A DNA stretch of 64,000 bases from Culex pipiens pallens (taxonomy: Eukaryota; Arthropoda; Insecta; Diptera; Culicidae), in the NCBI RefSeq assembly GCF_016801865.2, contig NC_068938.1, forward strand, positions 111,352,141-111,416,140. The letters run 5' to 3'. Of the stretch, positions 48,360 to 58,415 are shown piece by piece. The notes below the pieces were generated by a model. It did not search any database. It was not told the DNA's origin and worked only from the letters and a program-made list of their open reading frames with translations. Both the position numbers and the translations under genes were made by a program. Each line of letters opens with the position of its first letter. Position 1 is the first letter of the stretch.

Positions 48360-48718
48360 GTTATGTTTTTCAAACTCTTGACGAATTCGCGGCACCACGA
48401 CGAAATCGCGCCGGGAATCGGGGCCATCCGGAAGACGGACGTGGAAGAGTTCACGATGACCTGCTCGTCACGTAGTGTGCCACGTTGCGCTTCAGGTAGA
48501 TCAAGGCCAGGAGCAGTTTTCCTTGACGCGATGTAGAATGTCCTTACGGCATCGGGACGACTTCACTTGCTCGATGCGCTTGACCAGGATTGTCCCGTTG
48601 ACGCGCCTCATCACGATCACATCGAGGGCGTAATTTACAACGTTGAACACGCGCCCGGCCTTGTAGAAAATGCCCTTTTGAAAGGCATCGGTTCCGGCAA
48701 AAACGGTTCCAGTGAGTC
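48360..48718 (-). pseudogene. RpL21: Ribosomal protein L21 (eL21) fragment, broken
   Basis: Minus-strand translation from 48718 reads DAFQKGIFYKAGRVFNVVN, then VIVMRRVNGTILVKRIEQV and SSRCRKDILHRVKEN. This follows eukaryotic L21 (QKG-PYKAYHGKTGR-FNV, GVIVNKRVRGKIL-KR, SKCR-DFL-RVKEN). L21 is a 60S-subunit protein. Damage: residues missing from the YHGKTGR region, NVRIEH shortened to EQV, then a frameshift after KEN (about 48540). The following IYLKRN in another frame resembles the usual VNLKRQPE. The N-terminal third is absent. TTGTTCCAG immediately precedes the homology and looks like a 3' splice site, so this is likely a copied genomic fragment and not a processed mRNA copy. Not functional. 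Confidence 0.82.
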
Positions 48719-48982
48719 CTGGAACAAGATAAATTATACTTTAGATTTCGGTTAAGTTTTAAAATGTTCATGACATACTTTAAATAAATACGTCAATACA
48801 ATTCGGTTCCGTGAACAGAATTAATATTCCGACTAACTACGTGGGGTGGCACAAAACAGCTTGACTCCCCATCCCTTGCTACTTTCCCCAAACGACCGTC
48901 GTGGTTCCGGTCATGGCGGCCGACCTGGCGCTGCTGCTGCTGCGCACGATCGTCATCGATCGATCACGGTCAGCTCGAGCTG

Positions 48983-49411
48983 TTCCGCAGCAGGTTCTCG
49001 ATGTGCTCCCGGATGAACGGATCGGCCATGGTGTTGTTCCGGTTGTTCCGCAGGATCGACTCGAACTCCATGATGTCGTTGTTCTTGTAGCTCACGATCA
49101 GGTTCGTCATGGACAAAATTTCCGGGCCGTTTTTGTGCGGTTTCGCTTCCTGCGAGTCGAACGGGTTGATGCCGGACCTCTTGAGCACGTTCGCGAGGAC
49201 GAGGTATTTGAGACAGGTCGTGCGCCGGGACGAGCCGTACTCGTCGTAGTTGTTAAACGCCTCGAAAAAGTCCGTGTGTACCTTTTCGAACTCGCCTTCG
49301 CGCGCACCTACCGCCACACTCCCAGGTGACGCCCATGATAAAGGGGTGCGGGATGGCTGATTTAATGTGCAGGGACTGTTCGTGAAGGGCCTTTAGCTTT
49401 TTGTTGTTCTT
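48983..49411 (-). pseudogene. CSN2: COP9 signalosome subunit 2, downstream part of split exon
   Basis: Minus strand from 49411: KNNKKLKALHEQSLHIKSA, then IPHPFIMGV and ECGG. After a frameshift (about 49317) it continues REGEFEKVHTDFFEAF, RRTTCLKYLVLAN, SGINPFDSQEAKP, PEILSMTNL and ADPFIREHIENLLRN. This is the central-to-late region of CSN2 (Drosophila alien), a PCI-domain subunit of the COP9 signalosome, which removes NEDD8 from cullins. The match is close, but the reading stops at SSS-stop where IRTQVLIKLI would continue, so the C-terminal PCI part is missing. The upstream half of the same exon lies about 2 kb away at 51402-51703, on the far side of an insertion. The frameshift, truncation and insertion make this a pseudogene. 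Confidence 0.92.
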
Positions 49412-49880
49412 AGGGCATCTCCACCGCAGAGATCTAATTGCGTGGCAAACCTATCGGTTGGATCCCCAGTTTTAGCTTTGCTCCGTAGCTAATACACGTT
49501 TTCGCACCGCTGGGAGCTAATTTGGCTACCGAATCAAGCCCACCGCGGGGATCTAATTTATTTATTTTCAAATTCTAGCCGTTTTGTTGATCGAAATCAA
49601 TAAAACTACATTCTAGCATGATAGAACATGCTTCCAATTGCATTATATGTCCTAGTTGTTTGCTTACATCAATAAAATATCATTTCCAAAATTTTGAAAG
49701 AGTTCATCCGATTTGCTCCCGACATGTTTGCACCCCAACTTTCGCACCGCGGGTAGCAAAGCTAAAGCTAAATTAGCCTTCGAGTTCATTCAGCGAAGAA
49801 AAAGTTCATCGGGGATCCGTCGAGTAGCCAAGATAGGTGCTCGAGAAGTCCCCGAGCTGCCGGTGGCTAATTTTTTCAGC
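49412..49880. mobile_element. Possible Harbinger-like element at the CSN2 break
   Basis: Begins TTAGGGCATCTCCACCGC exactly where CSN2 homology ends. Inside, AGTTTTAGCTTTGCT (about 49470) and AGCAAAGCTAAAGCTAA (about 49757) are inverted, and GGATCCCC recurs (about 49461 and 49814). The far end may be the GCCGGTGGCTAA at about 49859-49870. TTA/TAA at the borders hints at PIF/Harbinger, but the terminal repeats are weak. Confidence 0.45.
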
Positions 49881-50744
49881 GATTTTTTAGAATTATTTGT
49901 CTTTGTTTGGTTGAAGTTGCATTTATTTTTATTATCAAATTTGAATGAATATTGAAGAAATCAGTAATTTGGTTCAAAACGACTTTATTAAATTGAAAAA
50001 TTTTGTTATTAGTATTTTTTAAATAAAATCAACCACCTATATTTGATATAAGCAAATCATCACAGAAAATTTAAACATAAATTCAAATATATATCAAGAA
50101 ATTTCCTTTGTATATGCGACTGATACTCACAAACGTTTTAATAATATTGTATTCGATATAATAATATTGAAAATCCCCGCCGAATCTCATGCAGAACTTT
50201 GAAATTAAAAGGAGAATGAGTAATAACAGAAGTTGTCTTTATAGCTGTCGGCCACTATTTCTAGTACCAACCAGCAACCTCTGGATTGTGAGTCCAGTGC
50301 GCTGTCCAATTGATCCATACGGATCGAAATGAAGTTAACCAGAGTGAAAATAAACTTGACAGTTATCATACAAATATCTGTTATCTGACTGAAAAACTCA
50401 ATAGTAAAAAATCTTAAATTTGGAAATTCTAAATAAAAAGTATGCAGAATTGAATAATAATTTTAATATTAAAGTATTTATTTTATTCAGAAATTACAAG
50501 TCAAAATTACAAAAGCTTAAAAATGTGAAAATTAGAAATTCGAAAATATAAGTTTACGGAAAACCAGAAATTCTAACAGAGTTCCCAAATGAACCGGTTA
50601 GGCTAGGTTCACCTATAAACTTGGTTCGGCTTAAGCCTCAATTTGTGGTTCAATCCTGGTTCAGTGAACCATGAACCATGGCTTAAGCCAGGCTAACCAG
50701 GCTAATGAGAACCATAGGAATAATGCACTGTGTAACAAATATTA
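49881..50744. other. AT-rich sequence with a SINE fragment
   Basis: Contains a minus-strand tRNA-like SINE head at about 50265-50325, followed (minus) by GGCCGACAGCTATAAAG at 50253-50236, and a GAACCATG/GGCTTAAGCC-rich stretch at about 50590-50715. No gene. Confidence 0.55.
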
Positions 50745-51401
50745 GAGTGTAGCAATGTTACAATGTAACATTCATTATACCGTAACATCCGTTACACCGT
50801 AATATGATTACACCGTAACATTGTTACACCACAACATTCGTTACACCGTAACATTGTTACACCGTAACATTTTTACACAGTAACATTATTACACCGTAAC
50901 ATTGTTACACCATAACATTGTTACACTGTAACACTGTAACATTGTTACACCGTAACATTGTTACACCGTAACATTGCTACATCGTAACATTGTTACACCG
51001 TAACATTGTTATAACGTAACATTGTTACACCGTAACATTGTTATAACGTAACATTGTTACACCGTAACATTGTTACACCGTAACGTTGTTACACCGTAAC
51101 ATTCGTTACACCGTAGTTTGGTTACACCGTAACATTGTTATACCGTAGCAGTGTTACTACGTAACATTGTTACACCGCACCATTCGTTACACCGTAGTTT
51201 GGTTACACCGCAACATGGTTACACCGCAACATTCGTTGCATCGTAGTTACGGTATAACAATGTTACGGTGTAATCATATTACGGTACAACAATGTTACGG
51301 TGTAACAATTTAACGGTGTAACAATGTTACGGTGTAACAATGTTACGGTGTAACAATGTTACGGTGTAACAATGTTACGGTGTAACAATGTTACGGTGTA
51401 A
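50745..51401. repeat. Palindromic ~16-bp satellite with orientation switch
   Basis: About forty units built on GTTACACCGTAACATT. Each unit contains the inverted pair GTTAC/GTAAC around ACC. From 50745 to about 51238 units read ACC between the arms; from about 51250 to 51401 they read GGT (GTTACGGTGTAACAAT), so the array is inverted at about 51245. Units near the switch are the most degenerate, and the right end is the most homogeneous. The array abuts the ATG (Met) codon of the CSN2 exon at 51402-51404. Confidence 0.93.
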
Positions 51402-51800
51402 CATTTGGATCTCAAGCGCGTAGACTTCTAGTAGCTTTCCCTTTTTAAGGTCGTCCTCGCCGTCGTCCGTCTGGCAGGATTGGTGCAGCTGTTTGAGGAT
51501 TTTCTGGAGCTTGCCAAAGTCGTTCCGATCGAAGTACAGCTTCCCGAGCTTCGTGTTGGTTTTGAACCAGAGCCGATTGTTCTTGGCGTCTTTGAGCGCT
51601 TCCAGCGTGGTCTCGTAAAAGTTTTGCAACTGCTTCATGTTCTTCGAGGTCGAGATGTAGTCCAGAATTGCTTGTACCGGGTCATGATTACCGAGTAGTT
51701 TTTCTGAAAAGAATTCAATGGTTAAACAATAGATTCGAAGTCCCTACAGCGCCGTCCTTCCTCACCAATTTGAAGTTGATCTGAAGTTGGTCTTGTTCCA
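51402..51800 (-). pseudogene. CSN2: COP9 signalosome subunit 2, upstream part with intron
   Basis: Minus strand. DQLQINFKL (to 51766) matches the CSN2 segment KQMIKINFKL and is followed by GTGAGG. A 62-bp intron (51765-51704) ends TTTTCAG, after which comes KNYS. After a frameshift the frame continues AILDYISTSKNM, LQNFYETTLEALKDAKNN, LWFKTNTKLGKLYFDR, KLQKILKQLHQSCQTDDGED and LLEVYALEIQM. The retained intron rules out a processed copy. The KNYS-to-AILDY spacing is wrong by a non-multiple of three, so the reading frame is broken. Homology ends at EIQM, where the satellite begins, and resumes at 49411 with KNNKKLK; only about four codons (around YTxQ) are missing between them. The N-terminal acidic region of CSN2 is absent. 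Confidence 0.93.
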
Positions 51801-51848
51801 ATGTAACCAGCGTAACGACGGGTAAGTCGATGCGGCTGACGCGGGCTT

Positions 51849-52960
51849 ACCGCCGCAGGAAGCGATTTAACAGCGGAATGCCCAAGTCGTAGCCGATCGT
51901 CTTGAACTCCGCGCTAGCCTGCTTGCCGAAAATGTTGAACCGGGACCGGTTCGACGGTTTCTCGGCCGCGATCGTCACATCCTCCTCCCAGTTGATTTCG
52001 GCCAGGTCCGCATCAACCTCCGGCGGCGGGGCGTTGAACTCGACGTTGCTCGTGTCCAGCAGGGTGCGTTCAAACCCGTTGAACACGCCCATGATCTGCT
52101 GGCGCTGCTGGGACGAATCGAACTCCCGCGCCAACTGACTGTACACAAAGTCGTCCAGCAGGTTCGCGTTGTACTCCTCCATCATGGATCGCTCGAGCCG
52201 GATGTACTGCGAGCAGGTTGCGCTGTTTTTCACGATCGAGTGCACCTCTTCTTCCCATTGCGATCGACTTCCTCCAGGAACAACTGGCTGCAGTTGGGAT
52301 CGACGGCCTCCTGGTAGCTCGGGAAGTAATCATCGTCGTCATCGACCTGCTGAACGACCGCCTCCGGCAACAATCAGTTCCATCTGCTCGCTCTCCCAGG
52401 CGTCGAAGGCTTGCGAGTCCAGCTGGTTCCTTTGGGATCTTCGGCTTGCTCGACGACGCCGCAATCTCGTTCGAGCTCTTGCGCTTTGGAGTGGAAATCC
52501 ACGACTCGAACAGGGACTTGCGCGAGTTCGGGATGGTCGCGGAGAGTTTCCCGGGCGGCGATTCCTTCCGACTAAGCCAAACCATCCTGCACGGACTTCG
52601 CTCCGTCAGGGGAGTCCTTCTGCGAAATATCCAGCACGATGCACCGGCTTGTACCGGAGGAGGAACCGGAATAATCCTCCGGCTGGAAGAAAAGCAAGGG
52701 ATTAGTTTGTTTTGTTTAATTCTAAAAATCAACTCACTTTTGTACAACATTTCACTGAAGGATAAATAAATGGCCAAGGTGCGATCCCAATGGTTACTTG
52801 ACGGCGTTTCTGTGGCATAGTATGACGCATTCTCAGCGTGGTCAATCGTACTACATAGTACTTCTTCAAAACGTTCGTCTCTGCAATCTGGAACCGGACT
52901 CGGCTGGACTCAGGAACTTGTGGGCTGGATGGGATACGTTGACGATTTTGTTGGTGCTCG
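51849..52960 (-). pseudogene. Unrecognised acidic/Ser-rich protein fragment, frameshifted
   Basis: Reading minus, an open stretch from about 52960 contains VRFQIAETNVLKKYYVVRL and reaches 52738. A 55-bp intron (52737-52683, GTGAGT...TTCTTCCAG) follows, and the frame continues PEDYSGSSSG and CIVLDISQKDSPDG. Shifted frames then give NSRKSLFESWISTPKRKSS, LDSQAFDAWESEQMELIVA, and finally the 132-residue frame ending at 51847-51849 (DDFVYSQLAREFDSSQQRQ, ADLAEINWEEDV, FNIFGKQASAEFKTIGYDL). At least two frameshifts (about 52560 and about 52430-52350) and a TAG break it. The protein-like composition and clean intron suggest a real parent gene, perhaps nuclear, but I do not recognise the family. Its stop codon lies about 50 bases before the CSN2 homology. 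Confidence 0.5.
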
Positions 52961-53091
52961 ATGGAAAAGCAAAAAAAGAAAACGAAAAAAAAATGATTAC
53001 CAAATTAAAATGTTTACACAAAAAAGGAACATGCTTGAAAAGAATCAGTTTTTTTTTTATTTTCTATTTGTATTTTTAAAGTATATATGTA

Positions 53092-53379
53092 CAGTAGTTG
53101 TTCGAAAACGTAGCCCAGTCATCGAGTGCTGCTCGCTAACTGGGCTGAACGAAAAATAACGAGGGGACCACCGATGCATAATATTTTCCTGATGAAATAT
53201 AAACATAAAAGTTACTAAAATTTATTAACAATGCTTACTTTTCATGTGTTAATCAAATAAAAATTTGAAAACTGTTTTTTTTCTATTATTTGAACAGGTT
53301 TTTGGCATCCATTAACCCCTCGGTCATTTCGGTTTTGTTTTTGGTTTTTTGACGTTTGTCGGTTACCGAACAACTACTG
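53092..53379. mobile_element. pogo-like TA-flanked MITE, 288 bp
   Basis: Ends CAGTAGTTGTTCG and CGAACAACTACTG are perfect inverted repeats with TA on both sides (53090-53091 and 53380-53381). A subterminal CGCTAACTGGGCTGAACG lies near 53132. This resembles pogo/Tigger-type non-autonomous elements. No transposase. Confidence 0.88.
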
Positions 53380-53549
53380 TATTCAATACCTTAATGATCA
53401 ATGGAAATCAAAAAAGGTTTGAATTAAATGTAGACTCAAAACTAAAATCTAAATATATCGGGCAAAATACTTTTAAATAGTTCTTATAAATATTTATTAT
53501 GAATATGATTCTGAAAGTTTGACTGTTGTTCTTCTTTTCTTTTCTAAAA

Positions 53550-56275
53550 TTCAAAAATTCTAATATTCTAATATTCTAAAATTCTAAAATTCTAAAATCA
53601 GGGTGACCACTCAAATTCCATTTTCAAATTCCCGACTTTTTCCCGACTTTTTTCCAGACTTTTCCAGAATGCTCAAAACATAGACATTTCTTATTTAAAG
53701 AATGATTTCAAACAAAAAACCTTCTATAAGAAAAGTCAATATTAACAACCGAAAAAAAATCTCAATGAATTAAAAAAAACCCAAGTGTAGGTATTATTTT
53801 GTAAATATAGAAACTAAACAACAAATAAAGAAAACTTTAAAAATGTAATTTCATTATTATGATTCAGAGTAGAAACACAAACAATTAGTCTTTGAAAAAA
53901 TAATCAAAAGTACAACAATTCTTATAACTTCCATGGTATTTTTTAAATTGGCAAATGTAAAGTTTATGATATTTTTGTTTAACTTCATCATCATTTTAAA
54001 TCAAAGAATTCGCAAAAAAATAATTGCTGTTATTATTCATTAAAAGGATTTAGAAAAAATTCAAGGAATTCATAAAAGAAAATGTTTTTGCCAAGTTCCC
54101 TTTTTAATTTTGTAATTTTTGATATTGATTTTTAAAATCAATGTTAATTTATCGGTATGGTATGCAGTATTTAACTTTTTTTTTTTTTTCAATGAAAATT
54201 CAGTTTGATATGATTTTATGTTTTCCCACTTATTTTAAGCAAAATGTTTGAAGAGACAATTTTTTAAACAATCAAGCAATAACTCAAAATTTTTTGGATT
54301 TTTTTTTGCAATTTCAATATTTTCAAAACGTAAACAAGTTTTCCAATTTCGGATTTTATTCGATATTTAAGTTTTCCGCAAACTGAAAATCAAGCTTTAT
54401 CTATGGTAGGTGATTTATCCATACTCACAAAAAAAAGTTCAAGGGCAACATTTGAAAAAAAAACATATTTTAAATTACTCAATGAATTTAGTTAAACAAT
54501 TACAAATATTTACCCAAAAAAACCATTGCCAAACTCAAGTTTAAATATTCAATTATGTGACAAAATCAAATAGAATCACAATTCTAAGCTGGCCATTAGG
54601 CTCTATTTTAATATTAGTTTTTCATTAACTTTACCTCTTGTTTTATGAACAAAAATTAATAGCGATCATTTGATTCATAAAAAAAGACTTTATGAATAAG
54701 ATTTTGAATGTCTTAAACAGCTTTTCCATACTCAAATATATTGAAATAGTGCAAAGAACCTTAAATTTAAAGTAAGTTACTAGAACAGAAATGAGTGAAT
54801 TCAATTTGAAAATTGTACAAAATTATTCAAGGGTTAAAAAATAATTTTCAAACAAGTATGCTCAGAATTCCCGACTTTTCCCGACTTTTTGACAAAAAAT
54901 CATAAATTCCCGACTTTTTCCCGATTTTTGGCGGATTTTGGCGAATTCCCGACTTTTTCCCGACTTTCCCGATTTCCCGACTTGAGTGGCCACCCTGTTA
55001 AAATTCTAAAATTCTAAAATTCTAAAATTCTAAAATTCTAAAATTCTAAAATTCTAAAATTATCAAATTCTAAAATTCTAAAATTCTAAAATTCTAAAAT
55101 TTTAAAATTCTAAAATTCTAAAATTCTAAAATTCTAAAATTCTAAAATTCTAAAATTCTAAAATTCTAAAATTCTAAAATTCTAAAATTCTAAAATTCTA
55201 AAATTCTAAAATTCTAAAATTCTAAAATTCTAAAATTCTAAAATTCTAAAATTCTAAAATTCTAAAATTCTAAAATTCTAAAATTCTAAAATTCTAAAAT
55301 TCTAAAATTCTAAAATTCTAAAATTCTAAAATTCTAAAATTCTAAAATTCTAAAATTCTAAAATTCTAAAATTCTAAAATTCTAAAATTCTAAAATTCTA
55401 AAATTCTAAAATTCTAAAATTCTAAAATTCTAAAATTCTAAAATTCTAAAATTCTAAAATTCTAAAATTCTAAAATTCTAAAATTCTAAAATTCTAAAAT
55501 TCTAAAATTCTAAAATTCTAAAATTCTAAAATTCTTAAATTCTTAAATTCTTAAATTCTTAAATTCTTAAATTCTTAAATTCTTAAATTCTTAAATTCTT
55601 AAATTCTTAAATTCTTAAATTCTTAAATTCTTAAATTCTTAAATTCTTAAATTCTTAAATTCTTAAATTCTTAAATTCTTAAATTCTTAAATTCTTAAAT
55701 TCTTAAATTCTTAAATTCTTAAATTCTTAAATTCTTAAATTCTTAAATTCTTAAATTCTTAAATTCTTAAATTCTTCTTAAATTCTTAAATTCTTAAATT
55801 CTTAACTTCTTAAATTCTTAAATTCTTAAATTCTTAAATTCTTAAATTCTTAAATTCTTAAATTCTTAAATTCTTAAATTCTTAAATTCTTAAATTCTTA
55901 AATTCTTAAATTCTTAAATTCTTAAATTCTTAAATTCTTAAATTCTTAAATTCTTAAATTCTTAAATTCTTAAATTCTTAAATTCTTAAATTCTTAAATT
56001 CTTAAATTCTTAAATTCTTAAATTCTTAAATTCTTAAATTCTTAAATTCTTAAATTCTTAAATTCTTAAATTCTTAAATTCTTAAATTCTTAAATTCTTA
56101 AATTCTTAAATTCTTAAATTCTTAAATTCTTAAATTCTTAAATTCTTAAATTCTTAAATTCTTAAATTCTTAAATTCTTAAATTCTTAAATTCTTAAATT
56201 CTTAAATTCTTAAATTCTTAAATTCTTAAATTCTTAAATTCTTAAATTCTTAAATTCTTAAATTCTTAAATTCTT
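53550..56275 (+). repeat. 8-bp satellite in two phases, interrupted by a TIR element
   Basis: Units of ATTCTAAA run from about 53555 to 53598 and from 54998 to about 55531. They then change abruptly to ATTCTTAA, one substitution, which runs to about 56275 with almost no exceptions (a 3-base slip near 55771 and one C variant near 55806). The array is interrupted by the element at 53599-54997. Confidence 0.96.
53599..54997. mobile_element. hAT-like element inside the satellite, 1399 bp
   Basis: Ends CAGGGTGACCACTCAA and TTGAGTGGCCACCCTG are inverted with one mismatch. Subterminal TTCCCGACTTTTTCCCGACTT repeats lie near both ends (about 53630 and 54900-54980), a layout like the 40791-41870 element. 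The flanks are satellite, so the 8-bp duplication cannot be judged: TCTAAAAT on the left and TTAAAATT on the right are not identical. The interior is AT-rich and non-coding. Confidence 0.82.
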
Positions 56276-56946
56276 GAATTCGTATATTTTTTTATCCATA
56301 GTTTCTAAGAACTTCTCGATATTAATGACTTTTTCGATATCTTTTAAAATTAACTGTATTAAATTTGTCTTAAAATTTTGCTTTCAAGATAGAATTTCCT
56401 GTGCTATTTTAGATTTTTTTAAAGAGCCCATGAAATTGAGTAGTTTAGGTGAGAAGGTATTAATACTATTGAGGGAAAATATTAAAAATTAAAAGTACTG
56501 TTACAGTAAGTGTTGTCAGTATATAAAGTATTTAAATTTTGTTTGAATTAATCAAGGCAATCGAAGTATTGAAGTTTTCCAAGTATTCAAAGAATTTAAT
56601 GTGTTGAGTATTGTAATGTGCGTTTCAAGCATTTCAGCAATTTCAAGCATTTGAAGTATTTAAACTATTAAATGTATTCAAATATTTCAAATATGTTAAG
56701 TATTTAAAGTACTTCAGGTATATGAAGTATTTAATAGTATTCTTCGTATTCAAAGGATTAAAATAATTCAGGTACCTATTTAAAATATTTAAAGTATTTC
56801 AATGAATTTATGTTTTGAACGTAGTTTTTTTTAAATATCAAGTATTTCAAATATTTGAAACTAGTTTTTCAAGTATATGAAGTATTTGAAGTATTGCAAT
56901 TATTTAATGTATTAGAATTGTTCAAATATGTCAAATATTTGAAGTA

Positions 56947-57186
56947 GGGGAACTATACCCTTTTTCAGCCTATTTCTATTATCGGCCTATCAGCACTTTG
57001 ATCAAGAATTAAAGCTTTTATAAAGTGTTTTTGACTGATCCAAAGTAATAAATAGCTCAAATAAAAGTGAGCAAGCAACTCTCCATTGTTGATACATCTA
57101 AAAATGTTGATTTAATAGCGGAAAACGGCGAAAGTGATGAGAATTGATCGAACGGCTTAGAGTGATTAAAATGGGTATATTTCCCC
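56947..57186. mobile_element. TA-flanked MITE, copy 1, 240 bp
   Basis: Ends GGGGAACTATACCC and GGGTATATTTCCCC are inverted imperfectly. TA flanks both sides (56945-56946 and 57187-57188). Nearly identical to 62671-62909, with the shared interior ATAGCGGAAAACGGC. Tc1/mariner-like target; non-autonomous. Confidence 0.9.
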
Positions 57187-57532
57187 TAAATAAAGTACAT
57201 CTAGTAAATCAAGTATTTCAAGTATTGCAAGTTTTTCAATTATTTCAAATATTTGATGTATTCAAAGGACTACACAATTCAAAGAATACGAAATATTTTA
57301 AGTTTTAAACGTATATCAATTATTTTAGGCATTGATTAAATTTCAAGTATTTTAAGTATTTGAAGTTTATCAAGTATTTTAAGAATATTAAATATTTAAG
57401 TATTAAAAGTACTCTAAGTATTACAAGTATTTTGAGTGTTTCAAAAATTTCAAATACATCAAGTATTTAATTAACTTCAAATATTCAAAGTACCCAAAGT
57501 ATTTGAAGTAATAAAATATTTAAAGTTTTTAA

Positions 57533-58190
57533 GGGTGCACAATAGCGTGGCTCACGGATATATGAAAAAGACAAAAGTGTTCAATTTCGAACGCCTCGAC
57601 CGAAATTTTGTAGCATTATAACCGCAGAAGCTAGCCTGAAATTTTGAGCGCATTTTGTTAATGTTTAGTTGTTCCACTCTTAATCTGAAGTTATAAAGAA
57701 ATTTCATTAAATTTAATTTATTTATTTTCAACTTTTTAACTCTTCTTTGAGAAAGTTTTCCTATGCCGTATGATTTTTTTCAGAATAGAGGTTTCTCATA
57801 GGTTTTGATCCGGGGAACAACTTTGTAGAACATCGCAAAGCGCTAGGAATTAATCCCATAAAGATACAGACAAATTTTTAGAGAACGTTGAATTTTGTTT
57901 CCGTACTCCAAAAAATATCCTGTATCTTTTCGGGATCAATTATTAGCGCTTTGCGATGTTCTACAAAGTTGTTCCCCGGATCAAAAACTATAAGAAACCT
58001 GAGAATAGGAAATTTTTAGAAGTTCCATACTAACTTCAGGTCAATGGTGGAAGTACTAAACCTTAACCAAATACGCTCAAAATTTCAGGTTATGTTCTGG
58101 GGCCATATTGCTACAAAATTCCGGTCGAGGCGTTCGAAATTGAACACTTTTGTCTTTTTCATATATCTGTTAGCCACGCTAGTGCACAAC
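57533..58190. mobile_element. Foldback element, ~660 bp
   Basis: The left arm from 57533 (GGGTGCACAATAGCGTGGCT) matches the right arm to about 58190 (AGCCACGCTAGTGCAC) in reverse complement. Inner matches are AGTGTTCAATTTCGAACGCC against GGCGTTCGAAATTGAACACT, and TTTGATCCGGGGAACAACTT against AAGTTGTTCCCCGGATCAAA. Centre near 57870. Confidence 0.85.
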
Positions 58191-58415
58191 AACGAAAGAA
58201 GTTGTTGTCTTCTTATTCCAAAATTGTCAAACTTACGGACCCAATCCTGCAATAGTGGGATTGTAAAATTAATCAAACTATGATGAAAATTACTTTGTAA
58301 ACTCTAGGTGATGAATAAAAAAATATTTCGATAGTAGCCGTAGTTTTGAAGACACTAAAATTTCTGTAACAAAAATCTGGGTGCAAAAGCTCTGGTTGAT
58401 GTGCACCGTACAAGA
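58182..58415. mobile_element. Small GTGCACA-ended element, copy 1
   Basis: Starts AGTGCACAACAACG and ends TTGATGTGCACCG. It overlaps the right end of the neighbouring foldback and matches 59510-59757 in reverse complement (GTTGTTGT, CTTATTCCAAAATTGTCA, CTCTGGTTGATGTGCACC). Confidence 0.75.

Noticed and set aside
48901..49329. 142-residue plus-strand frame
   Set aside because: Antisense of the CSN2 fragment.
50745..51401. CRISPR-like array
   Set aside because: Units are contiguous and near-identical with no unique spacers, in a eukaryotic context.
51902..52769. Plus-strand frames of up to 183 residues opposite the gene fragments
   Set aside because: Shadows of the minus-strand fragments; GC-rich former coding DNA is often open on the other strand.
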